Assembly: GCA_964036195.1 (NCBI GenBank)
Contig: OZ038458.1
Span: 186,001-250,000, forward strand
Reading direction: 5' to 3'
DNA: 64,000 nucleotides
Source of the DNA: Sphaerolaimus hirsutus
Lineage: Eukaryota > Nematoda > Chromadorea > Monhysterida > Sphaerolaimidae
Positions 1 through 10,129 of this stretch are shown here, one piece after another (the first letter of the stretch is position 1; every line of letters begins with the position of its first letter). The notes beneath the pieces are model-generated. The model did not search any database. It worked only from the letters and a program-made list of their open reading frames with translations, and was not told the DNA's origin. A program made the position numbers and the translations under genes.

Positions 1-88
1 AAATAATAATCCCCCCTTGAATGATTCTCCCCTCATAAAGGTCTGACGATAAAAATTCCCCGGGAGGATTATTCGAGTATATACGGTA
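1..88. mobile_element. Right end of a TA-flanked C-rich element (truncated by window edge)
   Basis: The first bases contain the C-rich, AATAAT-containing interior seen in the CCGTATT family elsewhere, and the piece ends in ATACGG followed by TA. The left end lies outside the window. Divergent copy, so family assignment is by termini and composition only. Confidence 0.45.
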
Positions 89-370
89 GTTTCACTTTTT
101 TTCCTTTTTCGGTTACGTAATTCCATGGATAACATGGCTGACAATTATAATTTTAATCTGCATATGCAAATTAATTGACACAGTGAACTCGCCAGCGAAC
201 TCATTCCCATAGCAGTCGCTAACAATGGACGAGAGTTTGCAATTCCAAATCCAAGTCCGAGTGTCTGCACTGTGATTTCGCAGTGGACAATAGCTGCAGC
301 TGGACATCCACAGCGCCAACGCAGCGCCACGGCCATGGCGTCAGCGCCAGCCAAGGTCAGTGGTCGTAAT

Positions 371-1666
371 TAGTGTGTCAAATTTCCGTTTTGGCAGTTT
401 TCTGGCCACGAAATTTTTTTCCCGTTTCCATTTTCTGTCTCATTTTCCGTTTTCTGGCTAAATTTTTAGTTTTTCCAGCTTTCTATTTTCCAGCTAAATT
501 TTCTGTTTTTCCACCCTGTTCATTTTCCGGCTAAATTTTCTGTTTTGCCACCTCGTATTCCCTTTTTCCGGCTCAATTTTCTGTTTCAGCCAAACTGGTA
601 AACGTGCATGCATGATTTCAATTACCTATGTTAAATTTTTATCAAAATTTCAGCAATTTTTACCATTTCCAGCAACTTGCATTTATAATGCTAAGCTAAC
701 AAAAACTGGTGGATTTTTTTAATTTATACTGGTCTGTCGCAAAAGGTTTTGCCGTTTTCGAATCGCGTCGTATTGTATCGCCATGGACGATCCTAGTGGC
801 TTCCAGAGTTGTTAAAATACTGGTATTTTTGGAAAGTGTAAGCGTAAATACACTTTCCAAATTTTGAGTATGGATACCAAAAGTGTAAGGTATTTTTAAA
901 ATACCCAGGAAAGTGTAAAAAAAGTGTAAGTGTAAATTTTTTTTAGAAAGCGCTCTCACTGTTGAGCATCAGAAAACACCACTGTTTTCACCTTTAGATT
1001 AATTTATTTATCATTTTCATTCATTATTTCACATTTTACTGCCAATTATGAAACGTTTCAGACTGTAACAAATTTAGTGGTTTGAAGTTGCCTAATAATG
1101 ACACTTTTTCAGTGTTGATATTTTACTGATTAAGCAATGTTATACACACTGTTTAAATTCAAAGAATGTACATGCAGCAAATATCAATGCAAAAGCCAGT
1201 CGACTTTGTGTCCAGCTGGTGAATTTCAATTGATCTTGTCCTTTTTACAAAAGTATGATGAAACTGTAGAATACCATGAGTACTGTTCAAAAATCAGAGA
1301 TAGTGCTAGTTTGCGCATTTGCCATATTTTCTACATTCTGCATAACTGCATATGTGCACTGTGCAGTTATTTTTTGTACATGAACCTGTTTTATGCTTTC
1401 TCAAAAGCATAAAACAGGGCCATGTGAAAGGAAAAAAATACACTTTCTGTACCCGGGTATTTTACCCAGGAAAGTGTAAAAAAAGTGTATGGGTATTTTA
1501 TGAAAGTGTAAGTGTAAATATAAATACCCATTTACCCGGGTATTTTGGGTAAGTGTAAATACACTTTCGCAACTCTGGTGGCTTCCAGCCGGGGTATAAT
1601 GGAAAGGAAAATGGAAAGGTAAAAAATTTTCCTGTGGAAAGGCGGAAACGGAAATTTGACACCCTA
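371..1666. mobile_element. hAT-like non-autonomous element, host of a nested element
   Basis: Left terminus TAGTGTGTCAAATTTCC and right terminus GGAAATTTGACACCCTA are inverted repeats with one mismatch. The flanking octamers GTCGTAAT and GTACTGAT match at only 5 of 8 positions, so the insertion is old or the duplication is eroded. The left interior (about 380-595) is a degenerate direct repeat of a TTTTCCGGCTAAATTTTCTG-like unit. No coding capacity is visible. A younger element (804-1577) is inserted inside it. Confidence 0.6.
804..1577. mobile_element. hAT-like MITE, CAGAGTTG family, copy 1
   Basis: Starts CAGAGTTGTT and ends GCAACTCTG, flanked by a perfect 8-bp duplication GTGGCTTC (796-803 and 1578-1585). 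An 8-bp target duplication with CAG...CTG termini is the hAT signature. The interior is mostly reiterated AAAGTGTAA / TTTACACTT words and no transposase is present. Related copies lie at 15112-17111, 16210-16966 and 38730-39201. Confidence 0.85.
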
Positions 1667-1948
1667 GTACTGATTCATCTCTATCGTGTCCAAAACTCGA
1701 CATGCACTGTCCACCGTTTCCGAGGTTACTGATTTTTCAATGAAATTCTATGTAAAATCATTTGGTATAAAATAAAACCATAAACTTGGATACGTGTAGT
1801 ATCATCCACTTTTGCAATCAATTTCGCGGTAATTTTTCTTCTTGAATGTTTCATCTATTTATCTGTAATACCAGCTAATACACCTCAATTGAAACCGTAC
1901 GATTCACGACGAACCAATGGTAGACGATGCGGAAACGGCTAGTAGAAA

Positions 1949-2787
1949 TGGGTCAGGCCTATTACGCATCTAAACCCATCACGCATGTATATCCATTATA
2001 GACACATTATAAAGGTGGTGGGTAACCCCCCCCCCCCCAACTGCCCAGCTATCTATCTATACCAGGTGCCAGTTCCGCAACTGGAAAAGTTAAGAGTTAA
2101 AAGTTAAGAGTTGAGTAAAATGACAAATGGTAAGTTAAGAGTAAAGTTAAATGATAAATGATGAGTTAAGAGACAAGAGTAAAGTTAAATGACAAATGAT
2201 TAGTTAAGAGATAAGAGTAAAGTTAAGAATTAAGCAAGGGTATCCAAATCTTATTTTTTCTTATCCAGATCTTATGTTTTTGTGTAAGTGAGAGAACACA
2301 AGATTTGGATACAAAAACATAAGATCTGGGTACGAACAATATAAGATTTGGATACACTTGCTTGACTCTTAACTTTAATTTTATCTCTTAACTAACCATT
2401 TGTCGTTTAACTTTACTCTTGTCTCTTAACTCATCATTTATCATTTAACTTTACTCTTAACTTGCCATTTGTCATTTTACTCAACTCTTAACTTTTAACT
2501 CTTAACTTTTCCACTTGCGGAACTGGCCCCAGAGGTAATTTTTTTGTTATTTCCGCTGGGACAATCCCCCCCCCCCCCCAACCAAATTGTCTAGCTATCA
2601 AGCTATCTGCAGCGCTTTTGAGCAATTTTACTCTTATTTTCACCCATTCACGGATTTTCATACTTTTTATAGATTTTCACCTTTAAAATCACTAGGTTTT
2701 ATTGCATATTTTCAGCATGCCTGGTATACTTAAATGTGTTCTGGGTCTACATGCATAATGGGTTTACATGCGTAATGGCACAGGCCC
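1949..2787. mobile_element. Non-autonomous element with GGGCCTGTGCC-like termini
   Basis: Termini TGGGTCAGGCC and GGCACAGGCCC are imperfect inverted repeats, flanked by AGTAGAAA on both sides (1941-1948, 2788-2795). It contains two poly-C tracts and a nested foldback element at 2067-2528. A relative with the same right end (GGCACAGGCCC) occurs at 60907-61304. Confidence 0.65.
2067..2528. mobile_element. Foldback element of the CCAG-target family
   Basis: The left end TGCCAGTTCCGCAA and right end TTGCGGAACTGGCC are inverted and flanked by CCAGG (2062-2066) and CCAGA (2529-2533). Both arms consist of about 10-bp periodic words (GTTAAGAG, AAATGACAAATG) that are mirror complements. The loop carries TATCCAAATCTTA motifs, also inverted. 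The related repeat at about 6440 shows the uninterrupted flank (ATCTATCCCAGAGG), a partial empty-site control. Confidence 0.75.
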
Positions 2788-2789
2788 AG

Positions 2790-3010
2790 TAGAAATTGCT
2801 AATGCATCAACAAAAACCGAATCCTTACTTTTTTCTGATCATTTTGAGTTTTGCTGTCCGAATCCATTCAGAAATGACGTAGATACGGTGCCCACACACG
2901 CTAGTTGACATAGCAAATTTGTGTGAACTCAATGTCAACTAAATAACACAAAAAAATTTTAAGGCATCACACTTTCCATGAAGTATGAAAGGTAACGCAT
3001 GCATTCTCAG
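2790..3010. other. Non-coding upstream flank of the first zinc-finger cassette
   Basis: AT-rich. Contains a fragment of the CACACACTAGTTGACA repeat (about 2889-2940) with its partner missing nearby. A 3' splice acceptor (TTCTCAG) ends at 3010. The pyrimidine tract is weaker than at the next cassettes. Confidence 0.4.
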
Positions 3011-3268
3011 CGTTTCCAGTGCAAGTGGTGCAACAAGTGCTGCACGTGGAAATCCGAATTGAGACAGCACATGCGCGTGCACACGGGAGAGAAGCCATTC
3101 GCATGCAAACAGTGTGATGCAAAGTTCACCACAAGCTCCAGCCTGATAAGACACTCGTCGCGGCATGACAGCAGCCTGCCGCACATGTGCTCCCTGTGCA
3201 AGTGGCACTTCGCCAACGTGCCCATGCTCAGCAAACACTGCAGCACTGTGCATGGAATAAAACTAAAT
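3011..3268 (+). CDS. Zinc-finger cassette a: internal exon with three C2H2 fingers
   Basis: Phase-0 exon of 86 codons bounded by an acceptor (TTCTCAG) and a strong donor (GTGAGT). It codes for three C2H2 fingers in series: a finger starting FQCKWC and ending HMRVH, the classic TGEKPF linker, a second finger (CKQCDAKF...H-x3-H) and a third beginning CSLC. This predicts sequence-specific nucleic-acid binding in the nucleus. It is the first of several near-copies on this strand. The exon frame continues for 11 codons past the donor to a stop, so unspliced read-through could also end here. Neither the parent gene nor its N-terminus is visible. An in-frame ATG at 2999 exists, but the internal-exon structure fits better. 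Confidence 0.75.
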
Positions 3269-3366
3269 GTGAGTACTTTCATTTTATTGCCTTTTTGCTG
3301 AAATCTTTCATAAACCAACATTCACAATTTTCTAAGATTTTTCCTCAATATGTGCACTGTTTGCAG

Positions 3367-3624
3367 TATTTCCAGTGCCAGTGGTGCAGCAAGAGATTTC
3401 CTTTTAGCAGACACTTGGAGGAGCACGTGCGCGTGCACACGGGGGAGAAGCCGTTCCAGTGCAAACTGTGCGATGCAAAGTTTGCCACGAACACCTGCCT
3501 GAAGCGGCACTTGTCGCAGCATGACAGCAACCTGCCGCACGTGTGCTCCCTGTGCAAGTGCCACTTCTCCACACCAAAGGGGCTCAGCCATCACTGCAAC
3601 AGAGCACATGGAATAAAGCTGAAC
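3367..3624 (+). CDS. Zinc-finger cassette b: internal exon with three C2H2 fingers
   Basis: Second 86-codon phase-0 exon, after a 98-bp intron ending TGTTTGCAG and followed by the donor GTGAGT. Three fingers: FQCQWC...H-x3-H, TGEKPFQC linker, CKLCDAKF...H-x3-H, then CSLCKCHF...H-x4-H. The linker HDSNLPH between fingers 2 and 3 is shared by all the close cassettes. The helix residues of each finger differ from cassette a, so the DNA targets should differ. Because entry and exit are both phase 0, the exon could be skipped or chosen as an alternative without breaking the frame. Mutually exclusive use is an inference. Confidence 0.8.
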
Positions 3625-3637
3625 GTGAGTAGTTATA

Positions 3638-4167
3638 CAGGGTGCGGCAATTTAGACACCCCCCTAAAGTTTCCAAATAGTCGGATTGGTGTCAAATTTT
3701 AGGTCAACATTAACAACCAAAAAGGGAAGGATGCCTGTAAATGTGGCTGCGATAGCTTCACTCGTTCACAAGTTATTCATGCAAATGCGTAATCGTCACT
3801 TTTCCACCACCTAGCTTTACGACCAATTACGCAAGCGCCCGCCGATTTCCTTATGGGCATAGCGAATTGGTGGCGGGCGTGCACGCATTTAGGCATGCCG
3901 CTGCGAAAAGAAAATCAGGAAAAAAAAACTGAAAAACAATCCGGTCCCGAAAAGTCAATCCCGTTTGAACGATATCACAAGGTGGTGGAAAAGTGACAAT
4001 TATGCGTTTGCATGAATAACTTGTGAACGAGTGAAGCTATCGCAGCCATATTTTAGGGATATTTTCCTATTTAGTTGTTAATGTTGACCTAAAATTTGAC
4101 GTCAATCCGACCACCCAGTGACAAGTTATTCGAAAACTTATGCGGGCGTCTAAATTGCCGCACCCTG
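3638..4167. mobile_element. TA-flanked foldback MITE (Tc1/mariner-like termini)
   Basis: Begins CAGGGTGCGGCAATTTAGAC and ends with its inverse complement. TA lies on both sides (3636-3637 and 4168-4169). The two halves are extended inverted repeats, including TTCACTCGTTCACAAG against CTTGTGAACGAGTGAA. No transposase. It sits 12 bases after the donor of cassette b. Confidence 0.8.
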
Positions 4168-4176
4168 TACTACAAG

Positions 4177-5859
4177 TAGGGTTCAAACAATATATCGTAT
4201 CGAATATCGGATATCGACCATTTTTTTTATATTGAATATCGATATCGAAAATTTTGAAAAAATATCGAATATCGATATCGAAAATTTTGAAAAAATATCA
4301 AATATCGACCATTTTTTCGATATATCGAACCTGTATTGTGTCCCCAAATTTACTTTTCATTTTCATTTTGAGATGTTTATGGTTGATCTGATGTGCTTAT
4401 AGTATTGTATTTGATGAGTAAAAGTACAGTATTTATAATGTCATTGTTGTTTGGAGTGCTAAATTTGAAGCCAGAAAACGCTGATATACTTTTTTTTTGC
4501 AACATGCCCTTAAGCAATTAGGTTAGGATGAACTGTAATAACTACCAATTGTTATTTGTCTGATACACTTTGATTCATCATGTTTTTCTTCTATTTTCTA
4601 CCATTGAGTGATGTAAAGCTTGTTAAAATAACTTGCACCTTTCAAATTTCAGTAAAGAGATGATTAAACATGTGTGCAACCACTAGTGATGTTAAAGGCA
4701 CCGGGAAAAATGGCACCGCACCGCACCGGCACCTTTGCCAACACATGAAAAGGGCACCTGGCACCCTGGGGCACCGGCCAGAAAATGGCACCGCACCGCA
4801 CCAGCACCGGTGCCTTTTGGAAAAAATGGCACCGGCACCGAAGGGCACCGGCGGGTTGCCGGTGCTAGCACCGAAAGGCACCGCACCGGGCTGGAATTTC
4901 TGAAGTGAATATCGGGCAGTTTCTCAGTGGTCTCACTTTTGGAAGCGCATATTTCCATGAATTTTCAACCGATTTTGATGGTTGAGCACTTAAAATGATA
5001 AGAATGATGTGGCAATCACTTTTATGAAGCAATTACAATGATTACAAATGAAAGATAAAATATTTAATTCACTGCAATGTCCATAGCCACTATTGTCTAC
5101 TGATCGGAATCGTTGCTGTACAGAGAATGGAACTATCTCTGTCATAAACTGACAACAAATTTTGAACAAACAAGTAAGATAAATATAAAATATAAAAATG
5201 ATTTAAAATTCAACAAAATTTTAGATTCGTTCATCAGATCACGTATCGGGTGTAATGGATTTCACAGTAGGTATATTTATTTGATGGGAGGTTTACAAAA
5301 AAGGCAAAAACGGTTGGGTAAATATATCGCTGTTTTTTGAAATATGAATACGCACATACTATGGACAAAATTGCACAGCACATGAAGCCTTGGCCGGTGC
5401 CTTTCCCGGTGCCTTTTACTTTGGCCCGGTGCTAGCACCTTTGGCACCGGCAAAAAAATGGCACCGCACCGCACCGGCACCGGTGCTATTCTGAAAAAAA
5501 TGGCACCGGCACCGGCATGGCACCCCTGATGATTGCAATGGCACCGCACCAGCACCGGTGCTGGTGCCCTTCGGTGCCCAGCACCGGGGCACCGGTGCCC
5601 CGGTGCCTTTACATCACTAGCAACCACATGAAAATACAATATTCCACTTGAAATATGCTTTGCTATACCAAAAGCATATCGCAATATCGAATATCGAAAA
5701 TATCAAAATATCGAATATCAAATATCGACCATTTTTCAATATCGAATATTGAATATCGATATCGAGGTTCCATATCGTATCGATATCGAATATCGAGTTT
5801 CAGAAAAAAATATCGAATATCGAATATCGATATCGAAAAGTCATATCGTTTGAACCCTA
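4177..5859. mobile_element. hAT-like element with (TATCGA)n interior, copy 1
   Basis: Termini TAGGGTTCAAAC and GTTTGAACCCTA with a perfect 8-bp duplication ACTACAAG (4169-4176, 5860-5867). The interior is built from ATATCGAATATCGA words, and a GGCACC-rich element (4684-5619) is inserted in the middle. Related copies are at 8669-8800 and, more distantly, about 14083-14469. Confidence 0.85.
4684..5619. mobile_element. hAT-like element with GGCACCG repeats, copy 1
   Basis: Starts TAGTGATGTTAAAGGCACC and ends GGTGCCTTTACATCACTA, with a perfect 8-bp duplication GCAACCAC (4676-4683, 5620-5627). Both ends carry dense GGCACCGCACCGG repeats in inverted orientation around an AT-rich core. A near-identical copy lies at 32922-33851. 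No protein-coding capacity. Confidence 0.9.
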
Positions 5860-5966
5860 ACTACAAGTCGACCTTCTCATTTGTATTGCATTTTTGCACA
5901 AATCTTTCACCAACCAACACTCATAATTTTCTGAAAATTTGTCCTCAACACGTGCACCGTTTGCAG

Positions 5967-6227
5967 CGTTTCCAGTGCCAGTGGTGCGGCAAGTGCTTTC
6001 CCCAGGATGCCACCTTGGAGAGGCACCTGCGCGTGCACACGGGCGAGAAGCCATTCCAGTGCAACCAGTGTGATGCAAAGTTCACCAGAGACAGGTGCCT
6101 GATGGCGCACTTAGCGCGACACGACAGCAGCCTGCCGCACGTGTGCTCCCTGTGCAAGTGCCACTTCTCCAGTGTGCAGGCGGTCAGCTTACACAGCACC
6201 ACTATACATGGAGTAAAACTCGACAAA
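5967..6227 (+). CDS. Zinc-finger cassette c: internal exon with three C2H2 fingers
   Basis: An 87-codon phase-0 exon from the acceptor (CCGTTTGCAG) to the donor GTGAGT. Three C2H2 fingers: FQCQWCGKCF...H-x3-H, TGEKPFQC linker, CNQCDAKF...H-x3-H, then CSLCKCHF...H-x4-H. The roughly 100 bases before it closely resemble the intron before cassette b (for example CAACACTCATAATTTTCTGAA beside CAACATTCACAATTTTCTAAG), so intron and exon were duplicated together. The intervening intron (3625-5966) grew mainly through three transposon insertions. Frame intact, zinc ligands present. Confidence 0.8.
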
Positions 6228-7720
6228 GTGAGTAAACTGGTGGACATTTAACTGTAATGTAAAGTGAGAACCCTACTTAATGAGAAAATCACTTAATTGT
6301 ATTTTACAAATCCAACATGCAATATGTTAGGCTTTCATCTTGTGTGAGGGTGCTCCCACGTATTTACTATATATACCCTAGGGCAGGGGTTCAGTATGGG
6401 GGGTTGGGGGGGGGGATCACCCCCCCCAATGCGCCAGCTATCTATCTATCCCAGAGGCAAATTTTTTGGCTAATATCCCTAACCCCCCCCCCCCAATTGT
6501 CCAGCTATCTATTTATCTGGAGTGATTTTTGAGAAATTGTACCCTGATATTTGCTCAAAATCGCTTTTTATAGTTTTTCACCTTCAAAATCGCTAGTTCA
6601 GGTGTTTCTTGCCTATTTTCAGCTATTTTGTGCACTATATATGTTTATATACCTATTTTGACCTGTTTTTCACCTACTTTTAGCGATTTTCCCCTTTTCT
6701 TCCTTCTATACCTTGGAAAAGCCTATATATTTAACCCATGCGAACCCCCCCCCCCCCCCAACAAAAAACCCCAACCCCCAAAAACAACCGCGCAAAAAAG
6801 TTTTTTTAACTCTGGTAGATTTTACGTATGTGCTACTTTTCTACCCCATCAGAACCACCAGAAGCCCCACACAATGGTGTTGTTGATTAAACCATAAAAT
6901 TTTTTTGAGAAAAACATAGGTTTGAAAATGTGGACAATCCAATATCCCAAGCTATTCATGGAACACATGGGCACCAGAATTAGCTTGCTCGGTGTCAGGA
7001 GCAACATATGGCTGCTTCTGGGCCCCGTTTTTATTCTTAAATATTTTTATAGCTAAATATAAAAAATGATGCCATGTAAAGAGGCCACTTGCATGACAGC
7101 ATGTCCAACACCTGCAATGTCTCAATGCAAATTTCAAAATGCTTGTGTCCATTCAATGTGGGCACTAATAATCTGTAAAAAATCTATGGAGGCCAGTGAA
7201 AGATCTGCCAAGTATCTAGTGTGGATGGGCCAGCAGATCAAAAACTAGGTCATATCCAGAAAGTTGAAACACATGGTTTTTCAATTACAATCACAATTTG
7301 GATAATCACAAAGTTCAAAATCACTGTTTACATGGCTTTGTGGCACATGCCTGCGTATTGGGGGCCGTGTGTGGGGGTAGTGGACTGTGGGTCAAAATAT
7401 ACCCCCAACTTACCAGTGGGTCAAAACATGGCTTTGGGCAAGGAAGCCACCAGGAATTTTTATTTTTTGAAAAAGCACCAACACAAGTGTATTCACCACT
7501 TGTGTTGTCAGCACACCAAAAAATAGGTGCTCACTTAAGCGCAGCTGTTATTTGTGCAGAAATTTGAAAAATCTCATTTTTATTTTTCAGAAAAAAATGA
7601 GAAAAAATATGTATCACTTTGTAGTGAAAGTATAATACTATGCGCATCATCACAGAGCCTATCTCTTTTTACTCCAAGTACATCTCATACTTGTTAAAAC
7701 GTATTTACATATACATTTAA
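6228..7720. other. Intronic/intergenic stretch with a C-rich repeat, no gene seen
   Basis: About 6390-6790 is a poly-C/poly-G-rich repeat sharing AGCTATCTATCTATCCCAGAGG with sequence near 2050 and related to 61190-61260. The rest is unremarkable AT-rich DNA. Short open frames here lack homology or splice context and are not called. Confidence 0.4.
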
Positions 7721-7900
7721 AAGCCATTCGAGTGCGAACAGTGCGCCACCAGGTTCAAGACTGGGCGCTGCCTGGAGAAGCACTTGCCGCGGCACAACAG
7801 CAACCTGCCGCACATGTGCTCCCTGTGCAAGTGGCACTTCGCCACGCTACAGGGGCTCGGCAAGCACTGTAAAGCTGTACATGAAACAACTTGGGTAAAG
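7721..7900 (+). pseudogene. Zinc-finger cassette d, 5'-truncated (fingers 2 and 3 only)
   Basis: Starts abruptly at KPFECEQC, codes finger 2 (CEQCATRF...H-x3-H) and finger 3 (CSLCKWHF...H-x4-H), and ends at a good donor (AAAG|GTGAGC). Finger 1 and an acceptor are missing, and an in-frame TAA lies directly upstream. The 3' half is intact. Either the 5' half was lost after duplication, or the exon uses an unrecognised acceptor near 7720. I treat it as a broken cassette, though its donor and the following short exon could still be functional. Confidence 0.6.
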
Positions 7901-7991
7901 GTGAGCACTTTTGATCATCCTGTAAATTTACAGTAAATAGTAAACGAAAACATGAGCATTTGACATTTAGTGTGCATCCCTCTAATTGTAG

Positions 7992-8099
7992 GAGCAGCGA
8001 AAAATCCTTCAATTGGAGAGGGAATTGGAATTGACCCCAGCATGGCAAACGGTCAAAAAGTTGACGGGCTTCTCACTATACAATTCTAAATGTAACTAG
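7992..8099 (+). CDS. Possible 3'-terminal coding exon after cassette d
   Basis: After a 91-bp intron, a good acceptor (CCCTCTAATTGTAG) opens a phase-0 frame of 35 codons ending at TAG. The peptide starts EQRKILQLERELEL, a short charged helix. Phase matches the donors of all cassettes, so it could supply a common or cassette-specific C-terminus. Evidence is splice phase and position only. Confidence 0.35.
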   Translation, partial: EQRKILQLERELELTPAWQTVKKLTGFSLYNSKCN

Positions 8100-8167
8100 C
8101 CGGAACATGCGTTTTTACAAATTTCTGCACCGAAATCCATAGAATTTGTGTGAAATCATTCAAGGTA

Positions 8168-8602
8168 CCGTATTTCTTCTAATAGAACGGCGCCGTTCTA
8201 TTTTTTTCGTCAACTTTTTTACCTGCCGTTCTATTGGAGGTGCCGTTCTATTGGAGGCTGCCGTTCTATTTAATTCATCAAAGTTTTTTCACACAATTTT
8301 TACTTGAACGTAGTATTTTTAGTGAAACTTAAGCGACATTTTAATATCAGATAATCAATTCAAACAAAACCAGATGTGAAAACAACCCCCTTAGTCATAG
8401 TTCTGAACAGCCTGGATGATCTAAGTACTAATTTCTCATATATTTTTGTGTTTCGGCACTCTTACAACGTAATTTCTACCTGCCGTTCTATTGGAGGCTG
8501 CCGTTCTATTCTTTTCGTGGGTGTAAAAAAGTGCCAAAACCTGCCATTCTATTGGAGGTGCCGTTCTATTGGAGGTATGCCGTTCTATTAGAAGAAATAC
8601 GG
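8168..8602. mobile_element. TA-flanked MITE with GCCGTTCTATTGGAGG repeats
   Basis: Inverted termini CCGTATTTCTTCTAATAGAA and TTCTATTAGAAGAAATACGG are flanked by TA (8166-8167, 8603-8604). Several copies of GCCGTTCTATTGGAGG lie inside. A one-ended relative occurs at about 12648-12735. Confidence 0.75.
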
Positions 8603-8668
8603 TATTCATACATTTTATTTTGTCAGGCATGTAGGGCAAATTACTCTAGAATTAAATCTGGCCCAGGT

Positions 8669-8800
8669 AGGGTTCAGACGATATTTGTATCGAATTTAAT
8701 ATCGAATATCGACTATTTTTTCATGTCGAATATCGATATCAAGTTTCAGAAAAAAAACCGAATGTCAATATCAAAAAGTCATATCGTCAAAACCCTAAAC
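8669..8800. mobile_element. Short (TATCGA)n hAT-like element, copy 2
   Basis: Left terminus TAGGGTTCAGACGATAT and right end CATATCGTCAAAACCCTA. The flanks GGCCCAGG and AACCCAGG share six of eight bases. It is an internally deleted relative of the element at 4177-5859. Confidence 0.6.
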
Positions 8801-9112
8801 CCAGGTAGTAAATGGGGTCCTGTTCTGGGGTTTCAGTACCAAACTGCATGTGCAGCCTAGTGCATGCATGGGCTTCTGCTCATAGCCATAAATTCTCTAG
8901 TAATTTGACTGTTTTTAGGGGTCACGCTATTGGATGGGTGGTGCCGGTGCGGTGCTCTCCGGTGCCCTTAAGTCATTTAACACGACACTGGGTGCGAAGG
9001 GCACCACAGACAGCAGTAGCCCTGATTGGTGCCCCCAATATGCCATGGACCATGGTTCAAGTGCTTGAATTTGACACAACACCATTCCCTTCGTGCACGC
9101 ATCCATTCACAG

Positions 9113-9385
9113 AGTTTCCAGTGCAAGTGGTGCAACAAGTGCTGGCCAAAGAAATCCGGCTTGGAACAGCACCTGCGCGTGCATTCGGGAGCGAAGCCGT
9201 TCGAGTGCGATCAGTGCGGCGCCAAGTTCGCCGTCCGCCGCAACATGGAGCGGCACGCGGAGGAGCGGCACGACTGCGGCAATCGGTTCGTGTGCCCCGT
9301 CTGCCAGTGGCGCTACTCCACGCGCAGCGGCCGCACCAAACACATCCACCAAGTGCATCAGGGAAAGAGGGACAAAAGCGATGTG
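9113..9385 (+). CDS. Zinc-finger cassette e: divergent exon with three C2H2 fingers
   Basis: A 91-codon phase-0 exon from acceptor ATTCACAG to donor GTAAGC. Finger 1 (FQCKWCNKCW...H-x3-H) is close to cassette a. Fingers 2 (CDQCGAKF...H-x4-H) and 3 (CPVCQWRY...H-x4-H) have diverged, and the HDSSLPH linker is replaced by HDCGNRF. The exon is markedly GC-rich (AAGTTCGCCGTCCGCCGC) compared with its surroundings, as expected for coding DNA in an AT-rich genome. All zinc ligands are present. It ends in a basic segment (HQGKRDKSDV). Same strand and phase as the other cassettes, so probably the same locus. Confidence 0.75.
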
Positions 9386-9550
9386 GTAAGCTATTGCGCA
9401 CAGTTGTTGAAATTGATTTTTTAATCCTAAATATATAGTAAATAGATTTATTATTGTTTTTTATTTGATTTTTTTAAATATAAATATTTTTTTAAATTTA
9501 TGTAAATATCGCTTAGGTATACTATTGGCGTGTACGAGAAACAAAGATTA

Positions 9551-9987
9551 CCGTATTACCTCGAATTAACCCCCCCCCCTTGAATTAACCCCCCCCCCCT
9601 CGAAATACCCCCCCTTAATTTCGGCTGAGGAAATAATAAACCCCCCCCCCTCGAAATACCCCCCTAAGATTGAGTGTAACGTAAACGTACATGACAAATA
9701 CCGCAGTTTGATATCTGTACAATGCAGAACACACGTTACAACTGATGATTAAGTGACGTTAGGGAAGGGTTTTTGTGTAGGTATATACAGTTATATATGC
9801 GTATAAACACATATACATCAATGTAATTGTTCGATTTTTCTACGTCAGCGTATGGGGAATTTCCGAAAATTTCTGGCGAAATAATAGACCCCCCCCTCGA
9901 ATAAACCCCCCCCCCTCGAATTATCCCCCCCCTCAAATTTTGCTGGCGAAATAATAAACCCCCTGGGGGTATTTCGAGGTAATACGG
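9551..9987. mobile_element. TA-flanked C-rich element (CCGTATT family)
   Basis: Termini CCGTATTACCTCGAATTAA and TATTTCGAGGTAATACGG with TA on both sides. Interior of TCGAATAAACCCCCC and CTGGCGAAATAATA blocks plus a unique-looking core. It lies in the intron between cassette e and the possible terminal exon at 10055. Confidence 0.85.
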
Positions 9988-10054
9988 TATATAATGATTG
10001 AAAAAAATACAATGTCACACATTAAAATAAATTACTGTTTAGTGATAATTTCAG

Positions 10055-10129
10055 TGGGATTCAAATGAGAGAAAATCGTTGTTTACATTCGCAGAGGCCG
10101 CAACCCAAACGCTACGAACACAAGAATAA
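10055..10129 (+). CDS. Possible 3'-terminal coding exon after cassette e
   Basis: Acceptor GTGATAATTTCAG, then a phase-0 frame of 24 codons (WDSNERKSLF...) to TAA. It is in phase with the donor at 9385 across a 669-bp intron that contains a transposon. No domain is recognisable. Called from splice phase alone. Confidence 0.3.
   Translation, partial: WDSNERKSLFTFAEAATQTLRTQE

Noticed and set aside
113-354. Two overlapping open frames on the - strand
   Set aside because: No domain, no splice support, partly within the flank of a hAT-like element.
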